Part shown: in pieces, positions 9,445-17,730 of the stretch
How positions within the stretch are numbered: position 1 is the stretch's first letter
How the letters are laid out: the number at the start of each line of letters is the position of its first letter
Origin: an uncultured Polaromonas sp.
Lineage (GTDB): Bacteria; Pseudomonadota; Gammaproteobacteria; Burkholderiales; Burkholderiaceae_C
Length of the DNA: 64,000 nt
Direction: 5' to 3'
Assembly: GCA_937863225.1 (NCBI GenBank)
Contig: CALMEI010000039.1
Location: 62,001-126,000, forward strand
Notes under the pieces: generated by a model
Databases searched by the model: none
What the model was told of the DNA's origin: nothing
The model's input: the letters and a program-made list of their open reading frames with translations, nothing else
Position numbers and translations under genes: made by a program

Positions 9445-10491
9445 ATGAATGATCACTCGATAGGCTCATTTTGTGTGGGTATTGGCTTGGCTCTTTTCAA
9501 CACAATTTGTACCGCACAAACGGTCACGCCAATGACTGATTTTCGCGCCAGTCCTGGCAATGGCATCTACAGCTATGCGTCTACTTCGCCTGTCACGGTG
9601 ATGGATTTGTTGCAACCTAACCGTCCACGACCCGCAGCCACGGCACAAGGGCAACTGGTTTTGCCAGCGAACGCGCCTACCGATGCCAAGCTACCGGCTG
9701 TGGTGCTGGTGCATGGATCGGGTGGCATCTATCCAGAGCAGATTTCTTTTTGGGCCAAATTGCTCAACGACCAAGGTATTGCCGCCATGGTGATAGACGT
9801 GTTTGGCCCTCGCGGCGTTAAATCCACAGGTGAAGATCAAAGCCAAGTGCCTTTTGCGGCCGACACGGCTGATGCCTACGCCGCATTGGGTATGTTGTCC
9901 ACCCATCCCCGCATTGACCCCAAACGCATTGCGGTGATGGGTTTTTCCAGAGGTGGCATCACGGTGTTGCGTAGCGCCGTGACACCGATTGCCATCAGCT
10001 CTGGCCCAGCCGGTGTGCGCTTTGCGGCGCACATTGCCGTGTACAGCGGTGGCTGTGCAGGCAATTTGACAGTATCGCCCAAGCCTGGTGTGTTTGGTCC
10101 AGCGCCCATCTTGTTTGTGCATGGCGATGCGGACGATTACACCTATCTAACTGATTGCAAAATATATGCCCAGCGCATCACAGCCGCTGGTACGCCGACT
10201 GAGTTTGTGACGCTGCCAGGCGCACGCCATAAGTTTGATGTGGACGACTCGCGGCGCATCAATGCACGCAACAACACCAAAACCAAAGAAGGCTGCCCAC
10301 TTGAGTTTGATGTGAAAGAGCTGAAGTACCGCGACCGTCGTACCGAAGAAATTCTCAGTCAAGCAAGCGTTGCGACCATCAACAAAGACCTGTGCGCCGA
10401 CAAAGGTGCCAGCTTAGAAGGCGACCGCAAAGCTCGTGATACAGCTGGCAAAGCCGTGATTGAGTTTTTAAACAAAACACTGAAATCTTGA
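9445..10491 (+). CDS. Exported dienelactone hydrolase-like alpha/beta hydrolase
   Basis: This is a probable periplasmic serine hydrolase of the dienelactone hydrolase family; the substrate is unknown. ATG 9445 follows a good ribosome binding site (AGAGGAG) and opens a signal peptide ending near TICTAQ; the upstream in-frame extension to 9349 is not needed. The alpha/beta hydrolase landmarks are VVLVHGSGGIYPEQ (oxyanion loop, residue ~90), nucleophile elbow GFSRGG near 167, the acid region LFVHGDADDYTYL near 230 and the catalytic His in GARHKFDVDD near 267. The 348-residue length is longer than cytosolic dienelactone hydrolases. An exported relative lies at 29169-30071. Confidence 0.85.
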   Translation: MNDHSIGSFCVGIGLALFNTICTAQTVTPMTDFRASPGNGIYSYASTSPVTVMDLLQPNRPRPAATAQGQLVLPANAPTDAKLPAVVLVHGSGGIYPEQISFWAKLLNDQGIAAMVIDVFGPRGVKSTGEDQSQVPFAADTADAYAALGMLSTHPRIDPKRIAVMGFSRGGITVLRSAVTPIAISSGPAGVRFAAHIAVYSGGCAGNLTVSPKPGVFGPAPILFVHGDADDYTYLTDCKIYAQRITAAGTPTEFVTLPGARHKFDVDDSRRINARNNTKTKEGCPLEFDVKELKYRDRRTEEILSQASVATINKDLCADKGASLEGDRKARDTAGKAVIEFLNKTLKS

Positions 10492-10545
10492 ACAGCTATA
10501 GGCAACACCATCATTAGCAACGCCGTGTTTTAGCAGCGCCGTTAA

Positions 10546-11400
10546 TCAGTTCGGCCGTACCAAACTCATCAACAAATCATTCAAACGCGACCCGCGTTGG
10601 CACAGTGTTTCCAGCATTGTGAAGTGATTCAGGCCTGCCAGGGTTTCGCTGATGGGCACGGTTGCTGTGCCCCATGCGGTTTGTATCAATTGGTTGTGGC
10701 GTTTGAATTCGTCGGACTCGTCACCACCGCACACGCTGAGCAGTTGACCTGATGGCGGTGCTGGCATCCATGCGGGGCTGATGCGCAAAACCTCTGCATC
10801 AGTCAAATGCAACGAGTCTTGCAAGTAGGGGCAACGCTGGATGGTTTGCATCTCAAACAGACCAGAGATTGACAGCGCATTTTTCACCACGTCACTTGGC
10901 AAAGTGTGATTAACTTTTTGCCACTGGCAAGCCAACAACATCGCCACCAAATGCCCGCCCGCCGAATGCCCAGCGATGGTGATGCGAGCAGGGTCGCCAC
11001 CGTATTGGTCAATGTTTTGGTACACCCAACTCACTGCTTGCACCAGCTCCAGCACAATGTCTGACACCGTGACCGCCGGGCACAAACTGTAGTTGGGTAT
11101 CACCACACACGCGCCTTGCTGGGTCAGCGTGGGCGCTAAAAACGATTGGTCTGCCTTGTCCAACGTGCGCCAGTAGCCACCGTGGATGAACACCACGACA
11201 GGTGCTTGACTGTTGGCAGCAGGGAATATATCCAAGGTGTGGCTGGCGGCTTTGCCATACGGCACATCCAGATGGCAAGGCAGCGATTGCCGCACCTTTG
11301 CGGAGTCTTGTGTCCACTTGGCCAAAATGTCCATGCATTCTGGCACCAGCAAGCGGTTGTTGTATTGCAAGTTGAGCGCTTCGGGAGTGTATGTGGTCAT
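10546..11400 (-). CDS. Alpha/beta hydrolase (kynurenine formamidase-like)
   Basis: This is a cytosolic carboxylesterase-type hydrolase. The oxyanion motif HGGYW near residue 75 and the family N-terminus TYTPEALNLQYNNR place it with the alpha/beta hydrolases often annotated as arylformamidase-like. The nucleophile elbow is GHSAGGH near 150, with the acid in CGGDESDEF and the His in GLNHFTMLE. The frame runs on to 11490, but the ATG at 11400 (MTTYTPEAL) fits the family and follows AGGACAAAC, giving 284 residues. Substrate specificity cannot be read from sequence; no tryptophan-catabolism genes lie nearby. Confidence 0.82.
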   Translation of the reverse strand: MTTYTPEALNLQYNNRLLVPECMDILAKWTQDSAKVRQSLPCHLDVPYGKAASHTLDIFPAANSQAPVVVFIHGGYWRTLDKADQSFLAPTLTQQGACVVIPNYSLCPAVTVSDIVLELVQAVSWVYQNIDQYGGDPARITIAGHSAGGHLVAMLLACQWQKVNHTLPSDVVKNALSISGLFEMQTIQRCPYLQDSLHLTDAEVLRISPAWMPAPPSGQLLSVCGGDESDEFKRHNQLIQTAWGTATVPISETLAGLNHFTMLETLCQRGSRLNDLLMSLVRPN

Positions 11401-11501
11401 GCTTGTTTGTCCTATAGGGTTCGCATCATTCATTGTAGTGAGATGGGATTCAAGGGTTTGTGTCATACGACTTTCTTGTTGATATACCATTGGAGAAAAC
11501 C

Positions 11502-11737
11502 ATATCTATACTGACGCTGCGAAATGATGACAAATTAGACCAACAATTGAATGAGCTTTCAAAAGCGACGGGGAAATCCAGAAGCGAGATTGCCCGCGAA
11601 GCCATCAAGTCGCAAGTTTTTTAACACGTCTTGAAGCCTTGCGGGCCAAAGGCGTACCGTTGGCGCAAGCGCAGGGCATTTGCCATGAACTGCCTCACTT
11701 CCATAGCGCTGTATTGGGTGGACTATTGCAGCTTTAA
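11502..11737 (+). pseudogene. Frameshifted ribbon-helix-helix (CopG/Arc-type) antitoxin relic
   Basis: Reading from 11502, behind a good GGAG site at 11492, the frame encodes ILTLRNDDKLDQQLNELSKA then TGKSRSEIAREAIKSQVF and a stop at 11622. This is the DNA-binding half of a ribbon-helix-helix antitoxin. The continuation RLEALRAKGVPLAQAQG, typical of the toxin-binding tail, is in another frame and ends at 11737. Adding one T to the T6 run at 11616-11622 would join them as QVFLTRLEAL. The first codon is ATA rather than ATG. No toxin gene is adjacent. The end overlaps the convergent lipoprotein gene by a few bases. Confidence 0.65.
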
Positions 11738-12090
11738 CGCACGGGTGCCACTTGTGCTGCGGGGGCATTGCCACGGTTTGCGCCGTTACGGTCTTGACTT
11801 GTGCGGTCTGGTGGATTGTTTGGCGCGTAGTCTATGTCTTTAACTTGAGCAGCGGGTGCATGGTAGTTCCATGAATTGTCGCTATAAGGTTGGTTGGCAT
11901 TGTAGGTAGGTGCATACCACGGTACGTAATAAGGTGCATAGTAGACAGGTGCTGGATACACCGTTTGCCCATTGACTTGTGGTTCAGATGGTTGTGTCAC
12001 TACGACACACGCTGTTAATCCTGCAAACATGCAAGTCATTACAAAAGCTCTAAAACATTGTTTCACCACTTGGTGTAGCGATATTGACAT
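11734..12090 (-). CDS. Small Tyr/Pro-rich lipoprotein
   Basis: An 118-residue predicted lipoprotein of unknown function. The N-terminus has a basic start, a hydrophobic stretch and a lipobox LTAC at residues 25-28. The mature part is rich in Tyr and Pro (APVYYAPYYVPWYAP), then polar and disordered. No domain is recognised. It stands alone, convergent with the antitoxin relic, about 186 bases from the divergent glnS. Confidence 0.75.
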   Translation of the reverse strand: MSISLHQVVKQCFRAFVMTCMFAGLTACVVVTQPSEPQVNGQTVYPAPVYYAPYYVPWYAPTYNANQPYSDNSWNYHAPAAQVKDIDYAPNNPPDRTSQDRNGANRGNAPAAQVAPVR

Positions 12091-12276
12091 GTTGACCTTC
12101 CTTTTTTGTTGCTGGGTATAGCATAGTAGACCCTATTCTTCTTAGTATGTTCCCATTGTGTTCCTGTAGACCAATCATAAACATTGATGAAGCGCAAACA
12201 AACCAGAAGCAAACTATTCACTAAGCCTACAACCTAAACTCTAAAAACGTACTGACTCGCGTCTAAAATCGTTTCC

Positions 12277-14121
12277 ATGAGCAACATTGAACCTAAAGCC
12301 CCGGCAGATTCCGCTACCATTACCAAAAGCAGCAACTTCCTGCGCCAAATCATCGAGCACGACTTGGCCAACGACACCTACGCCACGCGCACATGGGCGG
12401 GCAGCCCGGGCGATGCCGCGCACCAAGCCACAGGGCAAACGGACGCTGCCAAAATTCGCACCCGTTTCCCGCCCGAGCCCAATGGCTACCTGCACATTGG
12501 CCATGCCAAAAGCATCTGCATCAACTTTGGCCTGGCGCGCGACTACGGTGGCGTGTGTCACCTGCGTTTTGACGACACCAACCCTGAAAAAGAAGAGCTG
12601 GAATACGTCAACACCATCATCGACTCGGTCAAATGGCTGGGTTTTGATTGGGCGCAATTGGGCGATGCACCCGGCAGCGCCAAACCCTACCAAGCCAGCG
12701 ACTATTTCGACTTCATGTACCGCGCTGCCGAATACCTCATCACCTCTGGCAACGCCTATGTGGATGAGCAAAGTGCAGATGACATGCGTGCCAACCGTGG
12801 CGACTTTGGCAAACCCGGTGTCGATAGCCCGTTCAGAGCCCTTTCCGCAGCGCACCACCTAGCGCGTTTCAGAGAAATGCGCGACGGCAAACATGCCGAC
12901 GGTGCTATGGTTTTAAGAGCAAAAATCGACATGGCGTCGCCCAACATCAACCTGCGCGACCCCGCCATCTACCGCATTCGCCGCGCCCACCACCACAACA
13001 CCGGCGACAAATGGTGCATCTACCCCATGTACACCTTTGCCCACCCGATAGAGGACGCGCTGGAGCAAATCACCCACAGCATTTGCACACTGGAGTTTGA
13101 AGACCAACGCCCGTTTTACGACTGGCTGATGGTCAAGTTAATCGAAGGCGGCTTGCTCAGCGCACCACCCCCGCACCAATACGAATTTGCGCGGCTCAAC
13201 CTCACCTATGTGGTCACCAGCAAACGCAAACTCAAACTCTTGGTAGACGACAAGCACGTGAGCGGCTGGGACGACCCGCGCATGCCAACCATAGTCGGCC
13301 TGCGCCGCCGTGGCTACACCCCCGAAGCCCTGCAACTCTTTGCCGAGCGCATAGGCGTCACCAAGTCCGATAGCTGGATTGACTACAGCACCCTAGAGGG
13401 CTGCCTGCGCGAGAGCCTGGACGAAACCGCGCCCCGCGCCATGGCCGTGTTAGACCCCATCAAACTGGTACTGACCAATTGGGACGACCTGTTTGGCTCC
13501 GAAGTTTTAGACGCCTGCTCCGCCCCCATCCACCCGCACCACCCCGAGCTGGGCACGCGCACTTTCCAAATGGGCAAAGAGCTGTGGATAGACCGCACCG
13601 ACTTTGAAGAAACCCCACCCAAAGGCTTCTTTCGCCTGTTCCCGCCCACCCAGGGCGCAGACGGCGCAGTGGTAGCCGGCAACAAAGTCCGCCTCAAATA
13701 CGGTCACGTCATTGAATGCACCGGCTTTACCAAAGATGCTGCAGGCAAGGTCAGCGAAGTGCAAGCCACCGTCGTCCCCGACACCAAAAGCGGCACCCCC
13801 GGCTCCGCCAGCGTCAAAGTCAAGGGCGTCACCACGGGGGGCCCCGTGGCAGACGCCCTAAGCGCCGAACCCCGCCTCTACGACCGCCTGTTCACCGACC
13901 CCCAGCCCGACGCCGGCGGCAAAGACTTCTTAACCCTGCTAAACCCCAACAGCCTAAAAACCATTCAAGCCATAGTAGAGCCGTCATTGGCCACCAGCAA
14001 AGCAGGCGATGAGTTCCAGTTTGAACGCCACGGCTATTTTGTGGCGGATCGGGTGGACCATGCGGCTGGCAAGCCGGTGTTTAACTTGGCGGTGGGGTTG
14101 AAGGATTCGTTTGGGAAGTAA
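12277..14121 (+). CDS. glnS: Glutaminyl-tRNA synthetase
   Basis: GlnRS charges tRNA-Gln with glutamine in the cytosol (class I synthetase). The signature RFPPEPNGYLHIGHAKSICI carries the HIGH motif near residues 72-75; FDDTNPEKEELEYV follows. The KMSKS equivalent is in VTSKRKLKLLVDD near 320, followed by GWDDPRMPTI. The C-terminal anticodon-binding beta barrels end with VGLKDSFGK. At 614 residues it is longer than the E. coli enzyme because of an N-terminal extension and an insertion in the C-terminal barrel (about residues 495-550, rich in Gly, Ala and Lys). Confidence 0.96.
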   Translation: MSNIEPKAPADSATITKSSNFLRQIIEHDLANDTYATRTWAGSPGDAAHQATGQTDAAKIRTRFPPEPNGYLHIGHAKSICINFGLARDYGGVCHLRFDDTNPEKEELEYVNTIIDSVKWLGFDWAQLGDAPGSAKPYQASDYFDFMYRAAEYLITSGNAYVDEQSADDMRANRGDFGKPGVDSPFRALSAAHHLARFREMRDGKHADGAMVLRAKIDMASPNINLRDPAIYRIRRAHHHNTGDKWCIYPMYTFAHPIEDALEQITHSICTLEFEDQRPFYDWLMVKLIEGGLLSAPPPHQYEFARLNLTYVVTSKRKLKLLVDDKHVSGWDDPRMPTIVGLRRRGYTPEALQLFAERIGVTKSDSWIDYSTLEGCLRESLDETAPRAMAVLDPIKLVLTNWDDLFGSEVLDACSAPIHPHHPELGTRTFQMGKELWIDRTDFEETPPKGFFRLFPPTQGADGAVVAGNKVRLKYGHVIECTGFTKDAAGKVSEVQATVVPDTKSGTPGSASVKVKGVTTGGPVADALSAEPRLYDRLFTDPQPDAGGKDFLTLLNPNSLKTIQAIVEPSLATSKAGDEFQFERHGYFVADRVDHAAGKPVFNLAVGLKDSFGK

Positions 14122-14156
14122 ACATTAATCTACAAGTTAGTTTTTGGAGTTATGAA

Positions 14157-15443
14157 TTGGATTTTCTAAAAGACAAACTTGAGAGACAAATATTTGCAGA
14201 CGTTTTAATTGGCTATGCATCAAGCCTTGCTTCTGCAAATGCTGCCCCATCAGGTAGGGTTATTGCCGTAGATGCACCATGGGGATCTGGAAAATCATGG
14301 CTAGCAAAACGACTACCAACTCATTTTGAAAACGATAAAAAAGTCGGCAAATGTATTTATATCGATGCTTTTGAATTTGATTATCAAAAAGATCCTTTTG
14401 CCGTAGTTACTTCAGCAATTCTTAATAATTACAAGAATGATCTAAAAGCAATTAGAAATTTTAAATTAGCTGCTATTAATGTCATTAAAACTTCACTTCC
14501 TGTTCTCGGTAAAAGTTTAATTAAAGCTGGTGTCAAGGTAGTAGGTGTAGATTCAGATTCGTTGGTAGAAGGAATACTCGATGCAGGAAGCGATGCAAGC
14601 GACAAAGCCATTGAAAAAATGCTTGCTACATTTTCAGAAACTAAAGCTACAACAGAATCATTCAAGAAGAAACTAACTGAACTTGCTCAATCTAACGGTG
14701 AAAATGCACCATTGATTGTTATTATTGATGAGTTAGATAGATGTAGACCCACCTTTGCACTTGAATTACTTGAAAGGGTAAAACATCTATTTGATGTTCC
14801 TAACGTCGTTTTCATATTGTTTATCCATACACCTGCATTACACAGTTCGATTCGAAAAACATATGGCCAAGATATAAACCCTTCAGAATATCTTAAAAAA
14901 TTTATCTCAATTACTTTGGGGTTACCTATTGCACAGACAAATAAATATTATAAAACCGAGCAAGTTGAATTTATAAGGCGATTTGTTGAAACTCAATATC
15001 CGGCACCACCAGATGGACTTGCTCAAGGTGAAGTGAATTTTCGTACAACACTTATCGATATATCAGCATATTTTAACGCTAGCTTTCGTGATATTGAAAA
15101 TGTAATGTTACTCTGGCAATTGATCAATAGAAAAATTCAAATCTCAAGTCAATACATCGCTTATGGTTTACTATTAAAAATTTGCGATCCCAAACAATTG
15201 AAATCACTTCAGGATAATAATATCGCTGGGTATGAAAATGAAATTCTTCGACTTGGTAGTGCTAACGACAATGAAAATTATACAGTTAAGTATTTTCGTG
15301 AATTTTTTGAATTTAGAGTTGGAGCAGGAAACAGTTTAAATCCAAGTTCTCAAATAACATCAGAAATACAGAATCATAACAATTCACATCGATATTTTAC
15401 ACATGCACTCAAGAGTTTAGAACTTGAGTATTTAAAAATATAA
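14157..15443 (+). CDS. KAP family P-loop NTPase
   Basis: A 428-residue STAND-related NTPase of the KAP family. Members occur in anti-phage and mobile contexts (the F-plasmid exclusion protein PifA is one) and usually act at membranes. Walker A is APWGSGKSW near residues 40-48 and Walker B is LIVIIDELDRCRP near 185-197, the KAP hallmark. It continues FALELLERVKHLFDVPNVVF and NPSEYLKKFISITLGLP. Unlike many KAP proteins it has no transmembrane insertion; the next gene may supply that. The start is TTG 14157, seven bases after GGAG; the nearby ATG at 14152 is in another frame and stops after five codons. The gene is much more AT-rich than its neighbours, suggesting transfer. Confidence 0.82.
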   Translation: MDFLKDKLERQIFADVLIGYASSLASANAAPSGRVIAVDAPWGSGKSWLAKRLPTHFENDKKVGKCIYIDAFEFDYQKDPFAVVTSAILNNYKNDLKAIRNFKLAAINVIKTSLPVLGKSLIKAGVKVVGVDSDSLVEGILDAGSDASDKAIEKMLATFSETKATTESFKKKLTELAQSNGENAPLIVIIDELDRCRPTFALELLERVKHLFDVPNVVFILFIHTPALHSSIRKTYGQDINPSEYLKKFISITLGLPIAQTNKYYKTEQVEFIRRFVETQYPAPPDGLAQGEVNFRTTLIDISAYFNASFRDIENVMLLWQLINRKIQISSQYIAYGLLLKICDPKQLKSLQDNNIAGYENEILRLGSANDNENYTVKYFREFFEFRVGAGNSLNPSSQITSEIQNHNNSHRYFTHALKSLELEYLKI

Positions 15444-15537
15444 ATAAATTTAAATTGAATAGTAAACTATTGAATTTATACGCCAGCTGTCGTCTTTTTT
15501 AACCATACAAATTCACTAAAGTCAATATATTGTCTAC

Positions 15538-16506
15538 ATGACCAAATACAAGCAGACTAAGCCCGTTTTTAAAACTAGCGTTCAGGCAAAAGTAAATGAG
15601 CCTGTAAAATCTAGCTTTGATTGGCTTGGCACAGCATTTAAGTTATCTGCGTTTTTGTTGCTTGTTGTCTATTTGTTTGCATATGGCGCTGCGGTTGGAT
15701 ATGCGAGTTATTTTGGTATCCCCCAATCAACTCTTTACTCATCCCCAACTGACTTATTAGGCATTGCTTCAGAAACTATATTTTATATAACGCTGCATTT
15801 TTTAAGTACTGGTGACAAATTTTTGCACCTTTTGTCTGTTATTGAAAGTGATATCGATAAACAGTTTTTATATCAGAGTCTGACTTTTGGTATTGCATGG
15901 TTTTTAGTAATAATTTTCATAAAAAATGGAAAAGTCATTAACGTCGATATTAAAAAGATCAAGGATATCTTATTTCCAAATCTAAAAATACAACTTACCG
16001 AATCCAAATTCATAACCATTATTCGTGCTTTAGGCTATGGCATTTTTGCAAATATTATGTTTTTTATTATAAAAACTGTCATTTTTGCGTCATTATTCGT
16101 TTGTTATATATTTATATTGGCTGCACCCACATTCGGGTATTTTGCAACCATTCAACATGCGCAGCGAGATATTATTCGCCCAGAAAATTGCGACAACAGT
16201 AGAACAAGAGTTCAATTTATAGATGCTATAGAAAAGCAAAAATCTGATAAGTTAGCCGACGTCAAAAAAGATGCAGCTAAACCTGCTGCAAACTGTGTCA
16301 AAGTAACATTTCCCGATGCCAAAGGCAGCAAAACCATCGCAGGTAGAAGTGTATTAGCGGGTAGCGACTACATTTTGATTTACGAAACCAATGGCAAAGC
16401 CACCCGCATACCGCTTAAAACTGCCGTAATTGAGGTGGCGGATGACGCAGTTTTAAAGGAAGTTGTAATGCAGAACGAGAAATTATTGGCAAATAAAGCT
16501 CAATAG
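15538..16506 (+). CDS. Hypothetical membrane protein paired with the KAP NTPase
   Basis: A 322-residue protein with no recognised family. A charged N-terminal tail of about 30 residues is followed by four hydrophobic segments: about 35-55, 75-95 (weak), 120-137 and a long 165-200 hairpin. The last ~110 residues are soluble: a Lys-rich stretch (EKQKSDKLADVKKDAAKPAA), then a small beta-rich domain. Start ATG 15538 lies 94 bases after the KAP gene on the same strand. The first two thirds share its AT-rich composition, while the last 70 codons look like resident DNA. I infer that the pair forms a membrane-associated NTPase system. Confidence 0.7.
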   Translation: MTKYKQTKPVFKTSVQAKVNEPVKSSFDWLGTAFKLSAFLLLVVYLFAYGAAVGYASYFGIPQSTLYSSPTDLLGIASETIFYITLHFLSTGDKFLHLLSVIESDIDKQFLYQSLTFGIAWFLVIIFIKNGKVINVDIKKIKDILFPNLKIQLTESKFITIIRALGYGIFANIMFFIIKTVIFASLFVCYIFILAAPTFGYFATIQHAQRDIIRPENCDNSRTRVQFIDAIEKQKSDKLADVKKDAAKPAANCVKVTFPDAKGSKTIAGRSVLAGSDYILIYETNGKATRIPLKTAVIEVADDAVLKEVVMQNEKLLANKAQ

Positions 16507-16562
16507 TTACTATTTTTTTCATAGCGCCTTAGGCAATAAATACGCCGGTTAGAGGCATTTTT
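16505..16562 (+). repeat. Interspersed repeat copy after the KAP cassette
   Basis: Forward copy: CATAGCGCCTTAGGCAATAA, then ATACGCCGGTTAGAGGCATT. It begins right at the stop codon of the membrane-protein gene and lies between convergent genes. Confidence 0.8.
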
Positions 16563-16609
16563 TACCTCTAAAATCCAAATTTAAGTCGATTTACACCATA
16601 TTCGTGACC

Positions 16610-17368
16610 TTAAGCGGCTGGCGGAGTGCTCTTGCCGTTCGCTTGTTGTTTGATACGCAGGTATAAATTGATCTGCGTGACACCGTCTGGTCGGGTTGTT
16701 GGCACATCTTTCAACTCCAGATAGGGTTGTTGTCGAGCTAATTCACTGAGCTTGTTAAAACCGTAGTTTCTGGCATCAAAAGCTGGGTTATTTTTGGTTA
16801 TGTGGCTGCCCACGCCGCCCAATGCGGCCCAACCATCGTCCCGTGCAGTGGCGTCTACCGCTGCTTTAAGCATGGGCTTGAGTGGCGGCAGGTGCGGTAC
16901 AGCGGCACTCGCATCCTTGACGGGTTCTGCCCGCAATATCTCGGTGTAGATGAACTTGTCGCAAGCGGCGACGAAAGGTTCGGGCGTTTTTTGCTCTCCA
17001 AAGCCGTAAACCACTAGCCCCGCCTCACGTATACGGGTGGCTAGGCGGGTGAAGTCGCTGTCGGACGATACGAGGCAAAAACCATCTACCCGTTCGGAGT
17101 GCAATACATCCATGGCGTCAATAATGAGTGATGCGTCCGTCGAGTTTTTACCCGTGGTGTAGCTGAACTGCTGGACGGGCTGAATGGCCAGTTTGTGCAA
17201 CACCTCTTTCCAGCTTTTGAGGTTTTGCGTCGTCCAATCACCATACGCGCGTTTGATGGTTGCTGTGCCGTAACGGGACGCCTCGGCCAGTAACTCCTGA
17301 ATGACTGATGCCTGAGCATTGTCTGCGTCGATGAGTACTGCGAGCTTGGGGTTTTGATTTGTCGCCAT
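16610..17368 (-). CDS. NYN domain protein with LOTUS/OST-HTH C-terminus (LabA-like)
   Basis: A 252-residue predicted RNA-acting protein. The N-terminal NYN (PIN-like) nuclease fold starts LAVLIDADNAQ (first acidic residues at about 10-12), with ASLIIDAMDVLHSE and the conserved LVSSDSDFTRLATRIRE near 105-120, which hold the remaining acidic residues. The C-terminal ~70 residues (FDARNYGFNKLSELARQQPY) match the OST-HTH/LOTUS module thought to bind RNA. ATG 17368 follows CAGGAG; an upstream ATG at 17392 has no such site. It converges on the KAP cassette. Such genes are widespread in proteobacteria, so membership of a defence system is not implied. Confidence 0.85.
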   Translation of the reverse strand: MATNQNPKLAVLIDADNAQASVIQELLAEASRYGTATIKRAYGDWTTQNLKSWKEVLHKLAIQPVQQFSYTTGKNSTDASLIIDAMDVLHSERVDGFCLVSSDSDFTRLATRIREAGLVVYGFGEQKTPEPFVAACDKFIYTEILRAEPVKDASAAVPHLPPLKPMLKAAVDATARDDGWAALGGVGSHITKNNPAFDARNYGFNKLSELARQQPYLELKDVPTTRPDGVTQINLYLRIKQQANGKSTPPAA

Positions 17369-17439
17369 TAAATCTCCTGATTGATAAGTCATCTTATCGT
17401 GTTTTAAGGTAAGATAAATACTACTACTGCATAGATTTT

Positions 17440-17498
17440 TACTATATATTTCATAGCACTATAGGCAATAAATACGCCGGATACAGCCATATTTATCA
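17440..17498 (+). repeat. Interspersed repeat copy upstream of the DUF3565 gene
   Basis: Forward copy: TACTATATATTTCATAGCAC, then TATAGGCAATAAATACGCCG and GATACAGCC. It ends about 20 bases before the DUF3565 start codon, so it forms most of that gene's leader. Confidence 0.88.
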
Positions 17499-17517
17499 TA
17501 TAAAACCAACCAACCCC

Positions 17518-17730
17518 ATGCAACAACCCATTGTCGGCTACCTGCAAGATGAAGAAAACCACTGGGTGGCCAAGCTGGCTTGTGGGCATAACCAGCATGT
17601 GCGGCACAACCCGCCGTTGGTGAGTCGGCCTTGGGTGTTGACGCATGCGGGGCGGGATGAAAAGATTGGGGTGATGTTGAACTGCAAGAAGTGTGACGAT
17701 GGCGCGCCGGCTGACCGAGTGGTGCGGTAG
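17518..17730 (+). CDS. DUF3565 family protein
   Basis: A 70-residue conserved protein of unknown function. The family pattern is clear: HWVAKLACGHNQHVRHNPP with Cys22 and His residues, then RPWVLTHAGRDEKIG and a closing CKKC pair. The Cys/His spacing suggests metal binding, but this is inference. The gene is convergent with the senC gene, ending directly before its stop codon. Confidence 0.85.
   Translation: MQQPIVGYLQDEENHWVAKLACGHNQHVRHNPPLVSRPWVLTHAGRDEKIGVMLNCKKCDDGAPADRVVR

Noticed and set aside
10492-10545. AGCTATAGGCAACACC between the two hydrolase genes as a repeat copy
   Set aside because: The core ATAAATACGCC and the inverted-repeat head are missing; at most a decayed remnant.
16610-17368. 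NYN/LOTUS gene as part of the KAP defence cassette
   Set aside because: It is on the opposite strand, has resident composition and belongs to a widespread family; a repeat copy separates it from the cassette.
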